Source: Microcaldota archaeon (lineage in GTDB: Archaea > Micrarchaeota > Micrarchaeia > Micrarchaeales > Micrarchaeaceae). Taken from it: 38,362 bases of DNA. The stretch's first letter is position 1, and each line of letters starts with the position of its first letter. The position numbers and the translations under genes are program-made. Shown one piece after another: positions 23,551 to 31,206 of this stretch. The stretch covers positions 1-38,362 of the forward strand of contig JAJYWI010000007.1 in assembly GCA_021791535.1 (NCBI GenBank). Direction: 5' to 3'. The notes under the pieces are model-generated. The model searched no databases and was not told the origin of the DNA. It was given only the letters and a program-made list of their open reading frames with translations.

Positions 23551-23787
23551 ATGGAGGATGAAGACAATAACGGCATACGCAAGAGGATCGAGAAGGACAT
23601 AGCCTCTTTCTATCCTAGCGTTGAGAGCGCGAAAACCGACGGAGCGGCAAGCAAAGTGATCGAGATGGCAAGGATGTACGCCAGCGACGCGAAAAGCTAC
23701 TTTGAGAAAGGAGACCTATACACGGCATTTTCATGCATATCGTACGCTCACGGCATGCTCGACGCTGTAAAGGAAATGGGTGGTTAG
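23551..23787 (+). CDS. DUF357 family protein
   Basis: A 78-aa all-helical protein with the family core ARMYASDAKSYFEKGDLYTA followed by FSCISYAHGMLDAVKEMG, widespread in archaea and of unknown function, often near translation or DNA-processing genes. ATG 23551 (MEDEDNN) is preferred over TTG 23548. trm1 follows 15 bases later in the same direction. Confidence 0.9.
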   Translation: MEDEDNNGIRKRIEKDIASFYPSVESAKTDGAASKVIEMARMYASDAKSYFEKGDLYTAFSCISYAHGMLDAVKEMGG

Positions 23788-23802
23788 ATCTACATTGAGG
23801 GC

Positions 23803-24903
23803 ATGGCGAGGATAAGCCAGGGCAGGGCGTTCCTCAACCCAAAAGCGAAGTTCTTGCGCGACATAAGCGTAGCCTTCGTTGCGGCCAGGGCGAAGCGGAA
23901 TTCAAGCGTACTCGACGCCACCGCAGGCACAGGCATACGCGGCATAAGGTATTTTTTGGAGGGCGGAGCTAGGAACCTGACCATGCTCGACATGAACAGG
24001 AGCGCATTCGCATCAGCTAAGAGGAATGCCGCATCTAACAGCACGAAGGCGGAGGTGCTAAACAAGAGCATACAGGAGTTCGCCAACACTACCGATGATA
24101 GGTTTGATTTCATAGACGTTGACCCTTTCGGCGGCATCACGCCCTACATCTATGACGTCATGAAGGTTGCAAAGGATGGGACATACCTCATGCTGACCGC
24201 GACAGATACGGCGGTGCTGTGCGGCGCGCACGCAGCGGCGTGCATCCGCCTTTACGGCTCAAAGCCGTTGCACAACGAGCTCTGCCACGAGACAGGCATT
24301 AGGATAATGATAAACTACGCCGTAGGCGTCGCCGCCCAGCTCAACTTCGGCGTAGAGGCAATCCTGTCGGTGTATTACGCGCACTACCTGAGGGCAGTGC
24401 TTAGGCTGGCGCATGGCAGCGCGAAGGCATCATCGTCGATATCCAACACAGGCTATGTCCACTACTGCAATGCGTGCGGCTTCTGGGAAGCAGAAAAGGG
24501 GATTATACCCCATCAGAGAGCATGCAGGGGCTGCGGCGCCACGATGCCCACGTACGGCCGGATGTGGCTAGGCCAACTGTACGAGAGGAAGGCGCTTGCA
24601 GATGTCGCAGGCAGGAGCAGCGCAATGGGGATGGGAGCTGTAGAAGAAAGGCACGTGGAGACGATGCTAAACGAGTACGATACGCCTCTCTTCTATTCCA
24701 TACCGAGGATGACAAAGCGGATGCACATCGCGTCAGTAGGGCCGTCAGGCGTAATAGAAAGGCTGAAGGCCAAAGGCCATGTGGCGACAAGGACCCAGTT
24801 CGATGACAGCGGGATAAAGACCAACGCCGATGCTGCTGCGCTCATCGCAGCTATAACCGGCCGCGGCACAAGGACGCGAACGCCAGCTTTGGCTGATGCC
24901 TAG
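23803..24903 (+). CDS. trm1: tRNA (guanine-N2)-dimethyltransferase, position 26
   Basis: 366 aa. Uses SAM to make N2,N2-dimethylguanosine at tRNA position 26. SAM motif LDATAGTGIRGIRY (37-50), acidic LDMNR, catalytic DVDPFGG (105-111), and a C-terminal zinc-binding set HYCNACG ... ACRGCG (CxxC and CxxC), as in archaeal Trm1. The length is normal. The N-terminal VFYNP-like segment appears as AFLNPKAKFLRD. Probably cotranscribed with DUF357. Confidence 0.96.
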   Translation: MARISQGRAFLNPKAKFLRDISVAFVAARAKRNSSVLDATAGTGIRGIRYFLEGGARNLTMLDMNRSAFASAKRNAASNSTKAEVLNKSIQEFANTTDDRFDFIDVDPFGGITPYIYDVMKVAKDGTYLMLTATDTAVLCGAHAAACIRLYGSKPLHNELCHETGIRIMINYAVGVAAQLNFGVEAILSVYYAHYLRAVLRLAHGSAKASSSISNTGYVHYCNACGFWEAEKGIIPHQRACRGCGATMPTYGRMWLGQLYERKALADVAGRSSAMGMGAVEERHVETMLNEYDTPLFYSIPRMTKRMHIASVGPSGVIERLKAKGHVATRTQFDDSGIKTNADAAALIAAITGRGTRTRTPALADA

Positions 24904-25019
24904 CCAGTTTAGATGGCTCACTTCCGCTTTTGCTAAGAATCAAAAAGGTATAAATATCTCAACCCCGTAATTTTGGTTAAGGAAGGGGGTAGACGCCTGG
25001 GTGGAGGGGTCTAAGAGAG
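24904..25019 (+). promoter_or_regulatory. promoter and leader of the zinc-ribbon gene
   Basis: A TATA element AGGTATAAATATC lies at about 24946-24958, so transcription should start near 24980. This leaves a leader rich in G runs (GGAAGGGGG, GGTGGAGGGG) before the start codon, unlike the leaderless genes around it. GGAGGGG ends about ten bases before TTG 25020. Confidence 0.5.
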
Positions 25020-25421
25020 TTGTTGGTGTGGGGGTTGGCAGGAACGAATGGGTTTGATGGGATAGAGGAAAAATGCAGTAGATGCGGCACAGCAATATAT
25101 CCTTTCTCTTCAAGAACGGCGATGAGCGACATGCAGAGATACTGCATAAGCTGTGCTGAGAAGCTGGACGCGGTCTACCTGCACAAGAACAGCTGCTCGC
25201 TGTGCGGCAGGCTCTTCAGGAAACACGAGGTGAAATTCGTGCTGCCTTCGTCAGTGTACGGAGAGGCAGCCATGCCTCTGCAGGAGAGGCTTGCATGCAA
25301 CCAGTGCTACAGGAAGAGCCAGAGGAGGAGCAGGCTAAGGATGGTGCGCACAGACGCAGATGCAGGGAGAGGTAGGGGCAGCTTCAGCAATCAGATAATA
25401 AAGCAGCTGATAGGCCGCTAG
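25020..25421 (+). CDS. zinc-ribbon protein with three CxxC pairs and a basic tail
   Basis: 133 aa, function unknown. Cysteine pairs CSRCG, CISCA and CSLCG, with a fourth CNQC, give two probable zinc knuckles. The C-terminus is strongly basic (RKSQRRSRLRMVR) and could bind nucleic acid. No ATG is available before the first Cys pair, so the start must be TTG 25020/25023 or GTG 25026. It runs toward the convergent C39-like gene. Confidence 0.65.
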   Translation: MLVWGLAGTNGFDGIEEKCSRCGTAIYPFSSRTAMSDMQRYCISCAEKLDAVYLHKNSCSLCGRLFRKHEVKFVLPSSVYGEAAMPLQERLACNQCYRKSQRRSRLRMVRTDADAGRGRGSFSNQIIKQLIGR

Positions 25422-25468
25422 CTTAGTTTGCGCGTTTGCAGAAACAGGGCCGCCGCAGACCTAGGAAT

Positions 25469-26140
25469 CTATTTCCTTTTCGCATCGACCGTAATCATGT
25501 GGAACTCGCTCTCGTAGCCGAGCGCCGCCTTGAATGCATCAGGCTCCATAGTAACGGTGCTGTCAGAATACGGGTCATTTATGTAGAATGTGTCCTTGTC
25601 GTAGCCCTTGACAACCACCCAGTGCGGAGAGGACTCAAGGTACGGGTTTATCGCATTCGCATTTACAAGCACAATCGGTATCTTGCGGCTGTTAAGCGCC
25701 TTCTTTATAGTCCCTACGCTAGCACCGCTGTGGCTCTCCTTTATGTTCATGCTGCGTGCCTTGTCGCGTATCTCCTTGAACGACGCCGCCAGCGCATCGA
25801 GATTCACGCCCTCATACACAGCCAGCTTCTTCTCGTAGCCCTCGTCCTTCACATTGCTTGTTATCTGCGGCTTCGCACCCCTCTTTGCAAGCGCATACGC
25901 AAGTCCGTACCTCGATCCATGCCAGACGCTGCCGTTTACGGCCTGCTGCCATATCTCGAACTCATTCTCCTTCTTGAGCTGCGTCCTCTTGTTGACGTAT
26001 TTGAGAACCATGAGCGCGCATGCTGCCGAGCTTGTGAACTGCTCCGTCTGCGCATAGTTCGGTATATCAAACATTTTGGCTGCGCTAGGCCTGCGTGCGC
26101 TTTTCCTGCTCTTGTGCCTGTTTTTCTTCGCCATAGCCAT
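25469..26140 (-). CDS. C39-like peptidase-fold protein (DUF3335 type) lacking the catalytic Cys
   Basis: 223 aa from ATG 26140. A basic N-terminal tail (KKNRHKSRKSARR) precedes a C39-like domain: DIPNYAQTEQFTSSAACALM (25-44), FEIWQQAV, HGSRYGLAYALAKRG, IPIVLVNANA, and SPHWVVVKGYDKDTFYINDP with H173 and D189. Relatives have FTCGPA at the first motif, where Cys is the nucleophile; here it is FTSSAAC, so Ser37 replaces Cys, while a Cys stands four residues later. His and Asp are kept. Either a non-peptidase, a serine variant, or a re-positioned Cys. The two GTG codons upstream are less likely starts. Confidence 0.8.
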   Translation of the reverse strand: MAMAKKNRHKSRKSARRPSAAKMFDIPNYAQTEQFTSSAACALMVLKYVNKRTQLKKENEFEIWQQAVNGSVWHGSRYGLAYALAKRGAKPQITSNVKDEGYEKKLAVYEGVNLDALAASFKEIRDKARSMNIKESHSGASVGTIKKALNSRKIPIVLVNANAINPYLESSPHWVVVKGYDKDTFYINDPYSDSTVTMEPDAFKAALGYESEFHMITVDAKRK

Positions 26141-26154
26141 CACCACATGAAATA

Positions 26155-26252
26155 TGCAGGGAGGGAGATTTGTTCACGTGTTTTGAACTCCCGCAGGCCT
26201 AAGCCAACGGATCTTGAGTCCGCCGCGTTTGACCGAGCTCCGCCATCCCTGC
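26155..26252 (-). tRNA. tRNA-Leu (CAA) with a 20-base T-loop (probable short intron)
   Basis: Acceptor GCAGGGA/TCCCTGC, discriminator A73, D-stem GCG/CGC, anticodon stem GCGGA/TCCGT with loop CTCAAGA (anticodon CAA), and a long variable arm with GGC/GCC as in class II tRNA-Leu. The T-stem GGGAG (26188-26192) pairs with CTCCC (26163-26167), but 20 bases lie between instead of 7. They start TTCAAA and end T, so removing 13 bases gives the normal TTCAAAT. Inside, TTCA and TGAA pair around a seven-base loop, the bulge-helix-loop form of non-canonical archaeal introns. A TATA-like ATATCTATAA lies 24 bases upstream (26271-26280). CCA is not encoded. Confidence 0.88.
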
Positions 26253-26540
26253 ACCTTCCATTTTTGTCGATTATAGATATAATTGTTTGCTTGCAATCTC
26301 GTTGGTCGCAACAAATGAGATTACAGTGACCTGATATATATACTTTGTTATGCTGCGCGGCGTCTCATTTATAAGCCTTTCTGTGGCTTCAGCTTTGCCA
26401 TAACTTATATTCTGCACATAAAATCTGGTTCCTGCACATAAATTAATATGCTTCTTTCGTAGTTATCTTATGCCTACTCCTTGCCATATCATGCAACACC
26501 ATTAAAAACGGAGCGCAGAATAATACTTGTCGGTGAATAA
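26253..26540. other. 288-base gap with hairpin, TATA boxes and a direct repeat
   Basis: No gene seen. The left end holds the tRNA-Leu promoter. A hairpin spans 26295-26322: AATCTC pairs with GAGATT and GTTG with CAAC around GTCG, with a four-base bulge. GATATATATACT (about 26333-26344) could be a rightward TATA with no gene behind it. CTGCACATAAA occurs twice (26412-26422 and 26432-26442). Confidence 0.5.
26412..26442. promoter_or_regulatory. 11-bp direct repeat, 20-bp period (candidate operator)
   Basis: CTGCACATAAA is repeated exactly with start points 20 bases apart, two turns of the helix, which would put two bound proteins on one DNA face. It lies about 100 bases upstream of the phosphatase-fold gene. 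Confidence 0.4.
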
Positions 26541-28061
26541 GTGAGCGAAGCGAAAAGGAAGATGTACATAATAGGTATAGACTCGGCGCCGCTCTGGATA
26601 CTCAAGGATTATGCCAAGAAGCGCAGGTTAGAGGGCTTCGCCAGGATCATGAAGGAAGGTGTACTTACCAATCTTGAGTCGACCATACCGCCAATGACCG
26701 GGCCTTCGTGGCCAAGCATATACACCGGGTTCAGGCCAGGCGACCACGGAGTGCCAGAATTCTTCAAGCTCGAGCCCTCATACACGAAGACGCTTGTCTT
26801 CTACGACCCTAAGATAAAAGCGCCGTTCTGGGAAAAGCTAGCGAGGAGAGGGCTGAAGAGCCTTGTGGTCACCCCGCCGATGCTGATCAGGCCAACAGAG
26901 GCTAGGAACGTAGACATGATAACAGGATATCCGATGCCGGCTAAGTTCAGCTCGAAAAAGGTGAAGGATGCGGCAGACAGGCAAGGATTCACAGGAGAGC
27001 CGGAGCTGGAGGGCAAGATGAGGAGCGGCGAGCTCTCCCTAAAGGAGTGTTCAGACGGGTACTTGCAGGGCATAGAGGCGCGCAGCGCTGTCAGCAAGGA
27101 CCTGATAGAGGAGAACGACTATGACCTTGCATTTGTATGCTTTACAGAGCAGGACCGGGTGCAGCACTTTTCGCTCAACCTTCCGGAGTGGAAGGATTAC
27201 GTGATGCAGCTCTACGAAGGGATATCGGATTTCCTTACATGGGTGGAGAGGCGCGCAGAGCGCGAGGAAGCAACAGTGATGGTCGTGTCAGACCACGGCG
27301 CGCAGCCGGTGAAGGAGAAATTCCTGATCAACGGATGGCTGATCAACAACGGGTTTGCTGTACTTAAGCCGCACATAACCGAGGAGGGTGCGTCGAGCTC
27401 GTTGAAGTATAATCTTAGGGAGAAGATGATATCAAGCAGCATGCGCAAGAAGATATACTACAAATTGCCGAAATCTGTCAGGGAGACCGTGAAGAGCGCC
27501 TTCGAGAAGAGCCTTGCCGGAACATCCGCAGGGGACCTTACGCTGATACACGATTTCGATTATGACATGAAACGCACCAGGGCTTTCGCAAGCCTGTCAA
27601 AATGCCCGATGACGATGATATTCATAAACGACGAGAGGTTCGACACCCCGGCTGTAAATGCCGGCGAGAAGGCCGCACTCAAGAGGAAGCTGATGGCCGA
27701 CCTCAGGAAGATAACCGATGAGAAGGGAAGGAAGATAATTACAAGGGTGTTCGACCCGTCGGATTACTACGATGGCACGAAGCTCTTCATAACGCCTGAC
27801 ATAATAGCCGAGATAAAGGACGGGTACATACTCGATCCGGGAAGCTACCTCAAGAGCGGCGGGCTGATGACCAAGCCGGAGGTGGCGAAGAGAGGAGACC
27901 ACATCCAGCAAGGCGTATTCGGCGTGATAAGCTACGGCCGGAAGCTGGAATACAGCGCTATAGCAAGGAAGCATCTCTACGTATACAACATAGAGCCTAC
28001 TGTTATGCGCTATTTCGGGTATCCACCTGAGAACGACAAACGCTACAAATATATATTTTAG
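26541..28061 (+). CDS. alkaline phosphatase superfamily protein (type I phosphodiesterase-like)
   Basis: 506 aa. Metal and nucleophile motifs of the superfamily are visible: IIGIDSAP (D14), PPMTGPSWPSIYTG with candidate nucleophile T53, PGDHGVPEF, VVSDHGAQ and KRGDHIQQGVFG toward the end. It matches the archaeal AP-fold proteins related to nucleotide pyrophosphatase or phosphoglycerate mutase. No signal peptide, so cytosolic. GTG 26541 (MSEAKRKMYI) is used; ATG 26562 is possible. The glycosyltransferase follows after seven bases, which suggests a role in nucleotide-sugar or polyprenyl-phosphate metabolism, by context only. Confidence 0.85.
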   Translation: MSEAKRKMYIIGIDSAPLWILKDYAKKRRLEGFARIMKEGVLTNLESTIPPMTGPSWPSIYTGFRPGDHGVPEFFKLEPSYTKTLVFYDPKIKAPFWEKLARRGLKSLVVTPPMLIRPTEARNVDMITGYPMPAKFSSKKVKDAADRQGFTGEPELEGKMRSGELSLKECSDGYLQGIEARSAVSKDLIEENDYDLAFVCFTEQDRVQHFSLNLPEWKDYVMQLYEGISDFLTWVERRAEREEATVMVVSDHGAQPVKEKFLINGWLINNGFAVLKPHITEEGASSSLKYNLREKMISSSMRKKIYYKLPKSVRETVKSAFEKSLAGTSAGDLTLIHDFDYDMKRTRAFASLSKCPMTMIFINDERFDTPAVNAGEKAALKRKLMADLRKITDEKGRKIITRVFDPSDYYDGTKLFITPDIIAEIKDGYILDPGSYLKSGGLMTKPEVAKRGDHIQQGVFGVISYGRKLEYSAIARKHLYVYNIEPTVMRYFGYPPENDKRYKYIF

Positions 28062-28068
28062 TGACTGA

Positions 28069-29328
28069 ATGAGGGTGCTCATATTAGATACGAGCGGAAA
28101 AGAGGGAATCGCACTAGGCGGCGCGTCAATAGTTGCAGCTAACCTGTTCAACGAACTTGGGAAGCGCGGCATAGAGACGTATTATCTTGGCTACAGCAAC
28201 GGCAGGATAGGCAAGAGCCCTAGAGCGTTCGTGCTAAGAGGCGGAAGAGCACAGGCGACAGCAAGGAGGATGGCGCGTTCCGGTGTGTTGAATGACCTCG
28301 CTGAGAGCAAGTTCGCTAGGGTCATGTATTATATTGCTCACTCAGCCTTCGGTGTGGCCCTTGGCAGCGCAGCCGGCTGGGTCGAGCAGGTCAAGCCTGA
28401 CGTAGTGATAGCGAGCTCTATCCAGGACTACGTAGCCCTCAAAAAGCTGAGAAGGCGTCTAAGAGGAGCAAAGCTTGTGTATATAGAGCACGCTAACGCG
28501 TCTGGAAACTACAAGGGCGCGCTAGACTACAACATCATCGGGCTTACGTTCGGCACAGGCGGTTATGCAGGCCTGGAAGGCGCGCGTCGAAGGTTCTTCT
28601 CGTTCTTCGACTCTATAATCGCGCTCAACACAGAGCAGTACAGGAACATATCGCGATACAACAGGGACGTCACCATAATACATAGCGCCGCGAACATAGC
28701 GCTGAAGAGGCCTTCAGCTGCGCAGGTTGCTGCTGCGAGAAGCAGTGCTGGAGTAAGGCCGCGTGACAGGATCGTAATGTACCTTGGCAGGCTGCAGGAT
28801 GAGCAAAAGAACGTGAGCGCGCTGATATTGGCTGTCAAGGCTATAAGGTCAGACTCGATGAAGCTGCTGATAATAGGGAACGGCAGGTCGGAATCCTTGT
28901 ACAAGGATATGTCGAAGGGCGACCAGCGCATCAGGATAATCCCGGGCGGCATGACCGACATGGAGGTGGCAGCATATTATTCGATAGCGGACCTGTATGT
29001 GCTCCCATCTTTGTGGGAGTCGTTCAACGCTACGATAATAGAGGCCGCCCATTTCGGCACAGGGCTGCTCCTCTCTTCGAAGGCGGTGAACGAGGACATG
29101 AAGAACAGGTTCGGCAGAGCGCTTTACACGTTCGAGCCAGGCGACGTAAGCGAGCTGAAGAGGAAGATAGAGAGATACTTCTCTGACGGGACGCTCAGGG
29201 CAAGGCTGAGGAAGCTCTCAAGCGAGATAGACAGGGAATACGGCAGGAAGAGGCAGATGGACGCATATGCGGATGCGTTGGAGAGGCTGTACAGGACAGG
29301 GAGGATATCCGGCCAGTCTACTTCCTGA
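28069..29328 (+). CDS. glycosyltransferase family 4 protein
   Basis: 419 aa GT-B fold enzyme. An N-terminal GGASIVAANLFNELGKRG acceptor domain, then the donor domain with MYLGRLQDEQKNVSALILAV, LLIIGNGRSE, YYSIADLYVLPSLWESFNAT (the family E-x7-E-like region, with E1018-type Glu as ESF and IIEAAHFG). It transfers sugar from a nucleotide sugar to an unknown acceptor, probably for surface glycans. Cotranscribed with the phosphatase-fold gene. The 3' end overlaps the convergent tyrosyl-tRNA synthetase gene by 11 bases. Confidence 0.9.
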   Translation: MRVLILDTSGKEGIALGGASIVAANLFNELGKRGIETYYLGYSNGRIGKSPRAFVLRGGRAQATARRMARSGVLNDLAESKFARVMYYIAHSAFGVALGSAAGWVEQVKPDVVIASSIQDYVALKKLRRRLRGAKLVYIEHANASGNYKGALDYNIIGLTFGTGGYAGLEGARRRFFSFFDSIIALNTEQYRNISRYNRDVTIIHSAANIALKRPSAAQVAAARSSAGVRPRDRIVMYLGRLQDEQKNVSALILAVKAIRSDSMKLLIIGNGRSESLYKDMSKGDQRIRIIPGGMTDMEVAAYYSIADLYVLPSLWESFNATIIEAAHFGTGLLLSSKAVNEDMKNRFGRALYTFEPGDVSELKRKIERYFSDGTLRARLRKLSSEIDREYGRKRQMDAYADALERLYRTGRISGQSTS

Positions 29329-30373
29329 ACGCCTCCATCAGGTCACCAGTCCGTAACAGCTCCTCCCTGACAGGCGTGAGGATCCTGTCAAGCGATGCCG
29401 CTACGGCAGATTTAAGGTCTGCGGGATGGAGCTTGCCAGAGGCGAAATCCGCCTCAAGCTCCCGGTATGACGAGTAGGTGCGATCGCCGCCGTGCTCCCT
29501 CTTTCGCTCCACCAACAGATTGTTTTCTATAGGCAGTATCGCATACCTGCAGAGAAGCAGCACAGGGTTGCCCTCTACAACTTTGGCTTCGCACCAAGCA
29601 GCGTTTATCGTTTTCCTTATCTCATCTGCCGTTGCTACGGCAGGTATGAAGGAGCCTGGCTTCGACTTGCTCATCTTCATCTCAGCCACCCTCTCCTCCT
29701 TGCTCTCCCCCTCCTTGAACTTGAGCTGCGATGTCATAGCAGGCATAAGGTGGTGGTGCAGAGGAACGATGGTGCCGAACTTCAAGTCCTTGAACAGCTC
29801 CTTCGCGAGGACGTGGACCCTGCGCTGGTCCATCCCTGCATGCGGTATGTCGACTCCAAGGGCGCGTATGTCCATCGCCTGCATTATCGGGTAGATGTAC
29901 TGCGATACGTGGAGCGTATCAGTCTGGCTCCTTCCCTCTATTATGAGCGTCCTGGTGGCGCGCGCCATCGTCGTCCTTACAGCAGCGTTCATCAGCTCTT
30001 TCCAGTATTCGTCATTGTTGTGGTAAAGGTCCGAGCCAAGCACCACATCTGTCCCAGGGCAGAAGACATTGAACATTTTCCTGTAAAAATCTGAAGCCTT
30101 CCTTATCCTGTTCCAATCGGAGTCCATCTTCCTGTTAGCCACGGTGTGCCAGTCAGCAAGCAGTATCTGCGTCTTGGCGCCTATCCTCCTGAGATCATTT
30201 ATCTTTTTGCCCCCGAAAAGAAGGTGGCCTATGTGCGGCATGCCGCTTATCTCGAGGCCAAGATAGTGCGTTGGTCTTTCCTTCGTCTCGAGGAGGGTCC
30301 TAAGCTCTGCGTCAGTTATCGCCTCTTCGAAAGGCTCAGATCTAATGATCTCAAGTTTTGTATCTACGTCCAT
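29318..30373 (-). CDS. tyrS: tyrosyl-tRNA synthetase (archaeal type)
   Basis: 351 aa class Ic synthetase that charges tRNA-Tyr. HIGH signature as HIGH (47-50) in SGMPHIGHLLFGGK; KMSKS (233-237) in EMKMSKSKPGSF; the tyrosine pocket SQYIYPIMQAMDI and AGMDQRRVHVLAKEL are the TyrRS rather than TrpRS pattern. The C-terminal anticodon-binding helical domain is the short archaeal/eukaryotic version, with no S4 domain. ATG 30373 is the start. It has no same-strand partner. Confidence 0.93.
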   Translation of the reverse strand: MDVDTKLEIIRSEPFEEAITDAELRTLLETKERPTHYLGLEISGMPHIGHLLFGGKKINDLRRIGAKTQILLADWHTVANRKMDSDWNRIRKASDFYRKMFNVFCPGTDVVLGSDLYHNNDEYWKELMNAAVRTTMARATRTLIIEGRSQTDTLHVSQYIYPIMQAMDIRALGVDIPHAGMDQRRVHVLAKELFKDLKFGTIVPLHHHLMPAMTSQLKFKEGESKEERVAEMKMSKSKPGSFIPAVATADEIRKTINAAWCEAKVVEGNPVLLLCRYAILPIENNLLVERKREHGGDRTYSSYRELEADFASGKLHPADLKSAVAASLDRILTPVREELLRTGDLMEAFRK

Positions 30374-30521
30374 TCACGCACGTTCACTATTCTATAGATT
30401 GCTCTTTATTCCTTGTGTTTGACAAACGTCCATCACCAGTAAACATTTAAGTATCTCCTAAGCCATAATATACATTACGGTTATAAGGGGTGGGGGAACG
30501 AGACAAAAACAAAGCGTTAGC

Positions 30522-30998
30522 GTGCGGCGTATCCCGAGAAGCGAGCAGGTCCTTGGCGTAAGCAAGTACGAGGCGATAGAGGCGATACTTCGCGGCGTAT
30601 GCGCCGTATCAGACAAGATAATAATGAGGAGCTTGTCCAAGGTGCTGAAGGACAGGGAGGTCGACGAGCTGATAAGACACGGGATGCTGCCATACGTCTA
30701 TGCCGCCGGGTTCCTGAGCTTCGCAGGCAGGAGTATAAGCCGGAACAACATGGCGAGCATTGTCCAGTCAATAGGGATAATTCCGGACGCCCGGATAATA
30801 ACCCTGTTCCTCAACTCCGGGGTGAGAAGCCACCTGATATACCTTTACTCGTTCTACTTCCTTCTTGCGAACGGGGTAGAGCCGAGCAGGGATAAGATAG
30901 CCGCTGCAGTCAGGTCTTTGGGAATAGATGTAGATGCGATTGCGCTAGACGACGTTCTGAGTTTCCTAAGGAGGAACAGCGAGTTCACGCATATCTGA
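30522..30998 (+). CDS. protein with two tandem P1/L12-like helical domains
   Basis: 158 aa. Residues 56-100 (LPYVYAAGFLSFAGRSISRN and on to GIIPDARIITLFLNSG) and 104-152 (HLIYLYSFYFLLANGVEPSR and on to GIDVDAIALDDVLSFLRR) repeat one pattern. Each resembles the N-terminal dimerisation domain of archaeal stalk protein P1 (YIYAALLL...GIEVDxxRVxxLVxxL). The acidic hinge and conserved C-terminal tail of true P1 are missing, so it should not recruit elongation factors the same way. A basic N-terminal region (1-50) is unassigned. GTG 30522 start; TATA-like GGTTATAAGG about 37 bases upstream. Confidence 0.6.
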   Translation: MRRIPRSEQVLGVSKYEAIEAILRGVCAVSDKIIMRSLSKVLKDREVDELIRHGMLPYVYAAGFLSFAGRSISRNNMASIVQSIGIIPDARIITLFLNSGVRSHLIYLYSFYFLLANGVEPSRDKIAAAVRSLGIDVDAIALDDVLSFLRRNSEFTHI

Positions 30999-31206
30999 TT
31001 AGGTTATCCAGACGATGGATTCAGGCCCCAAACCTTCTGCTTTTACAGTTCCTTGATCCAGCCTGGGCTCAGTAGAATGTTGAGTTTATGCTTCTTTTTG
31101 TTTTTGCTTTAAGCGCCAAGTACTCCTCTTTGGTGCATGTTGTATAATCCCCAGTGATATCCGCCCTTATCTAAGCATTCCAACATTCCAAACTGCCCAT
31201 CAGGGA
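30999..31206. other. gap with a degenerate copy of part of the tRNA-Thr gene
   Basis: 31026-31060 (CCCCAAACCTTCTGC, then ACAGTTCCTTGATCC) resembles 31226-31258 inside tRNA-Thr, including intron sequence, with small insertions and deletions. 31148-31180 resembles 22408-22439 inside the AK6 gene (ATCCCCAGTGA, ATCCGCC, TTAT, TAA, GCATT in order). T-runs near 31091-31111 may end the P1-like transcript. No intact gene. Confidence 0.45.

Noticed and set aside
26155-26252. reading the tRNA-Leu as a decayed pseudogene
   Set aside because: Every stem outside the T-loop is intact, identity elements fit, and a TATA box lies at the right distance.
25436-26329. 297-residue plus-strand frame
   Set aside because: Antisense to the C39-like gene and tRNA-Leu; composition (many Leu, Arg, His, Tyr) is typical of a shadow frame.
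29492-30094. 200-residue plus-strand frame
   Set aside because: Antisense to tyrosyl-tRNA synthetase with shadow-frame composition.
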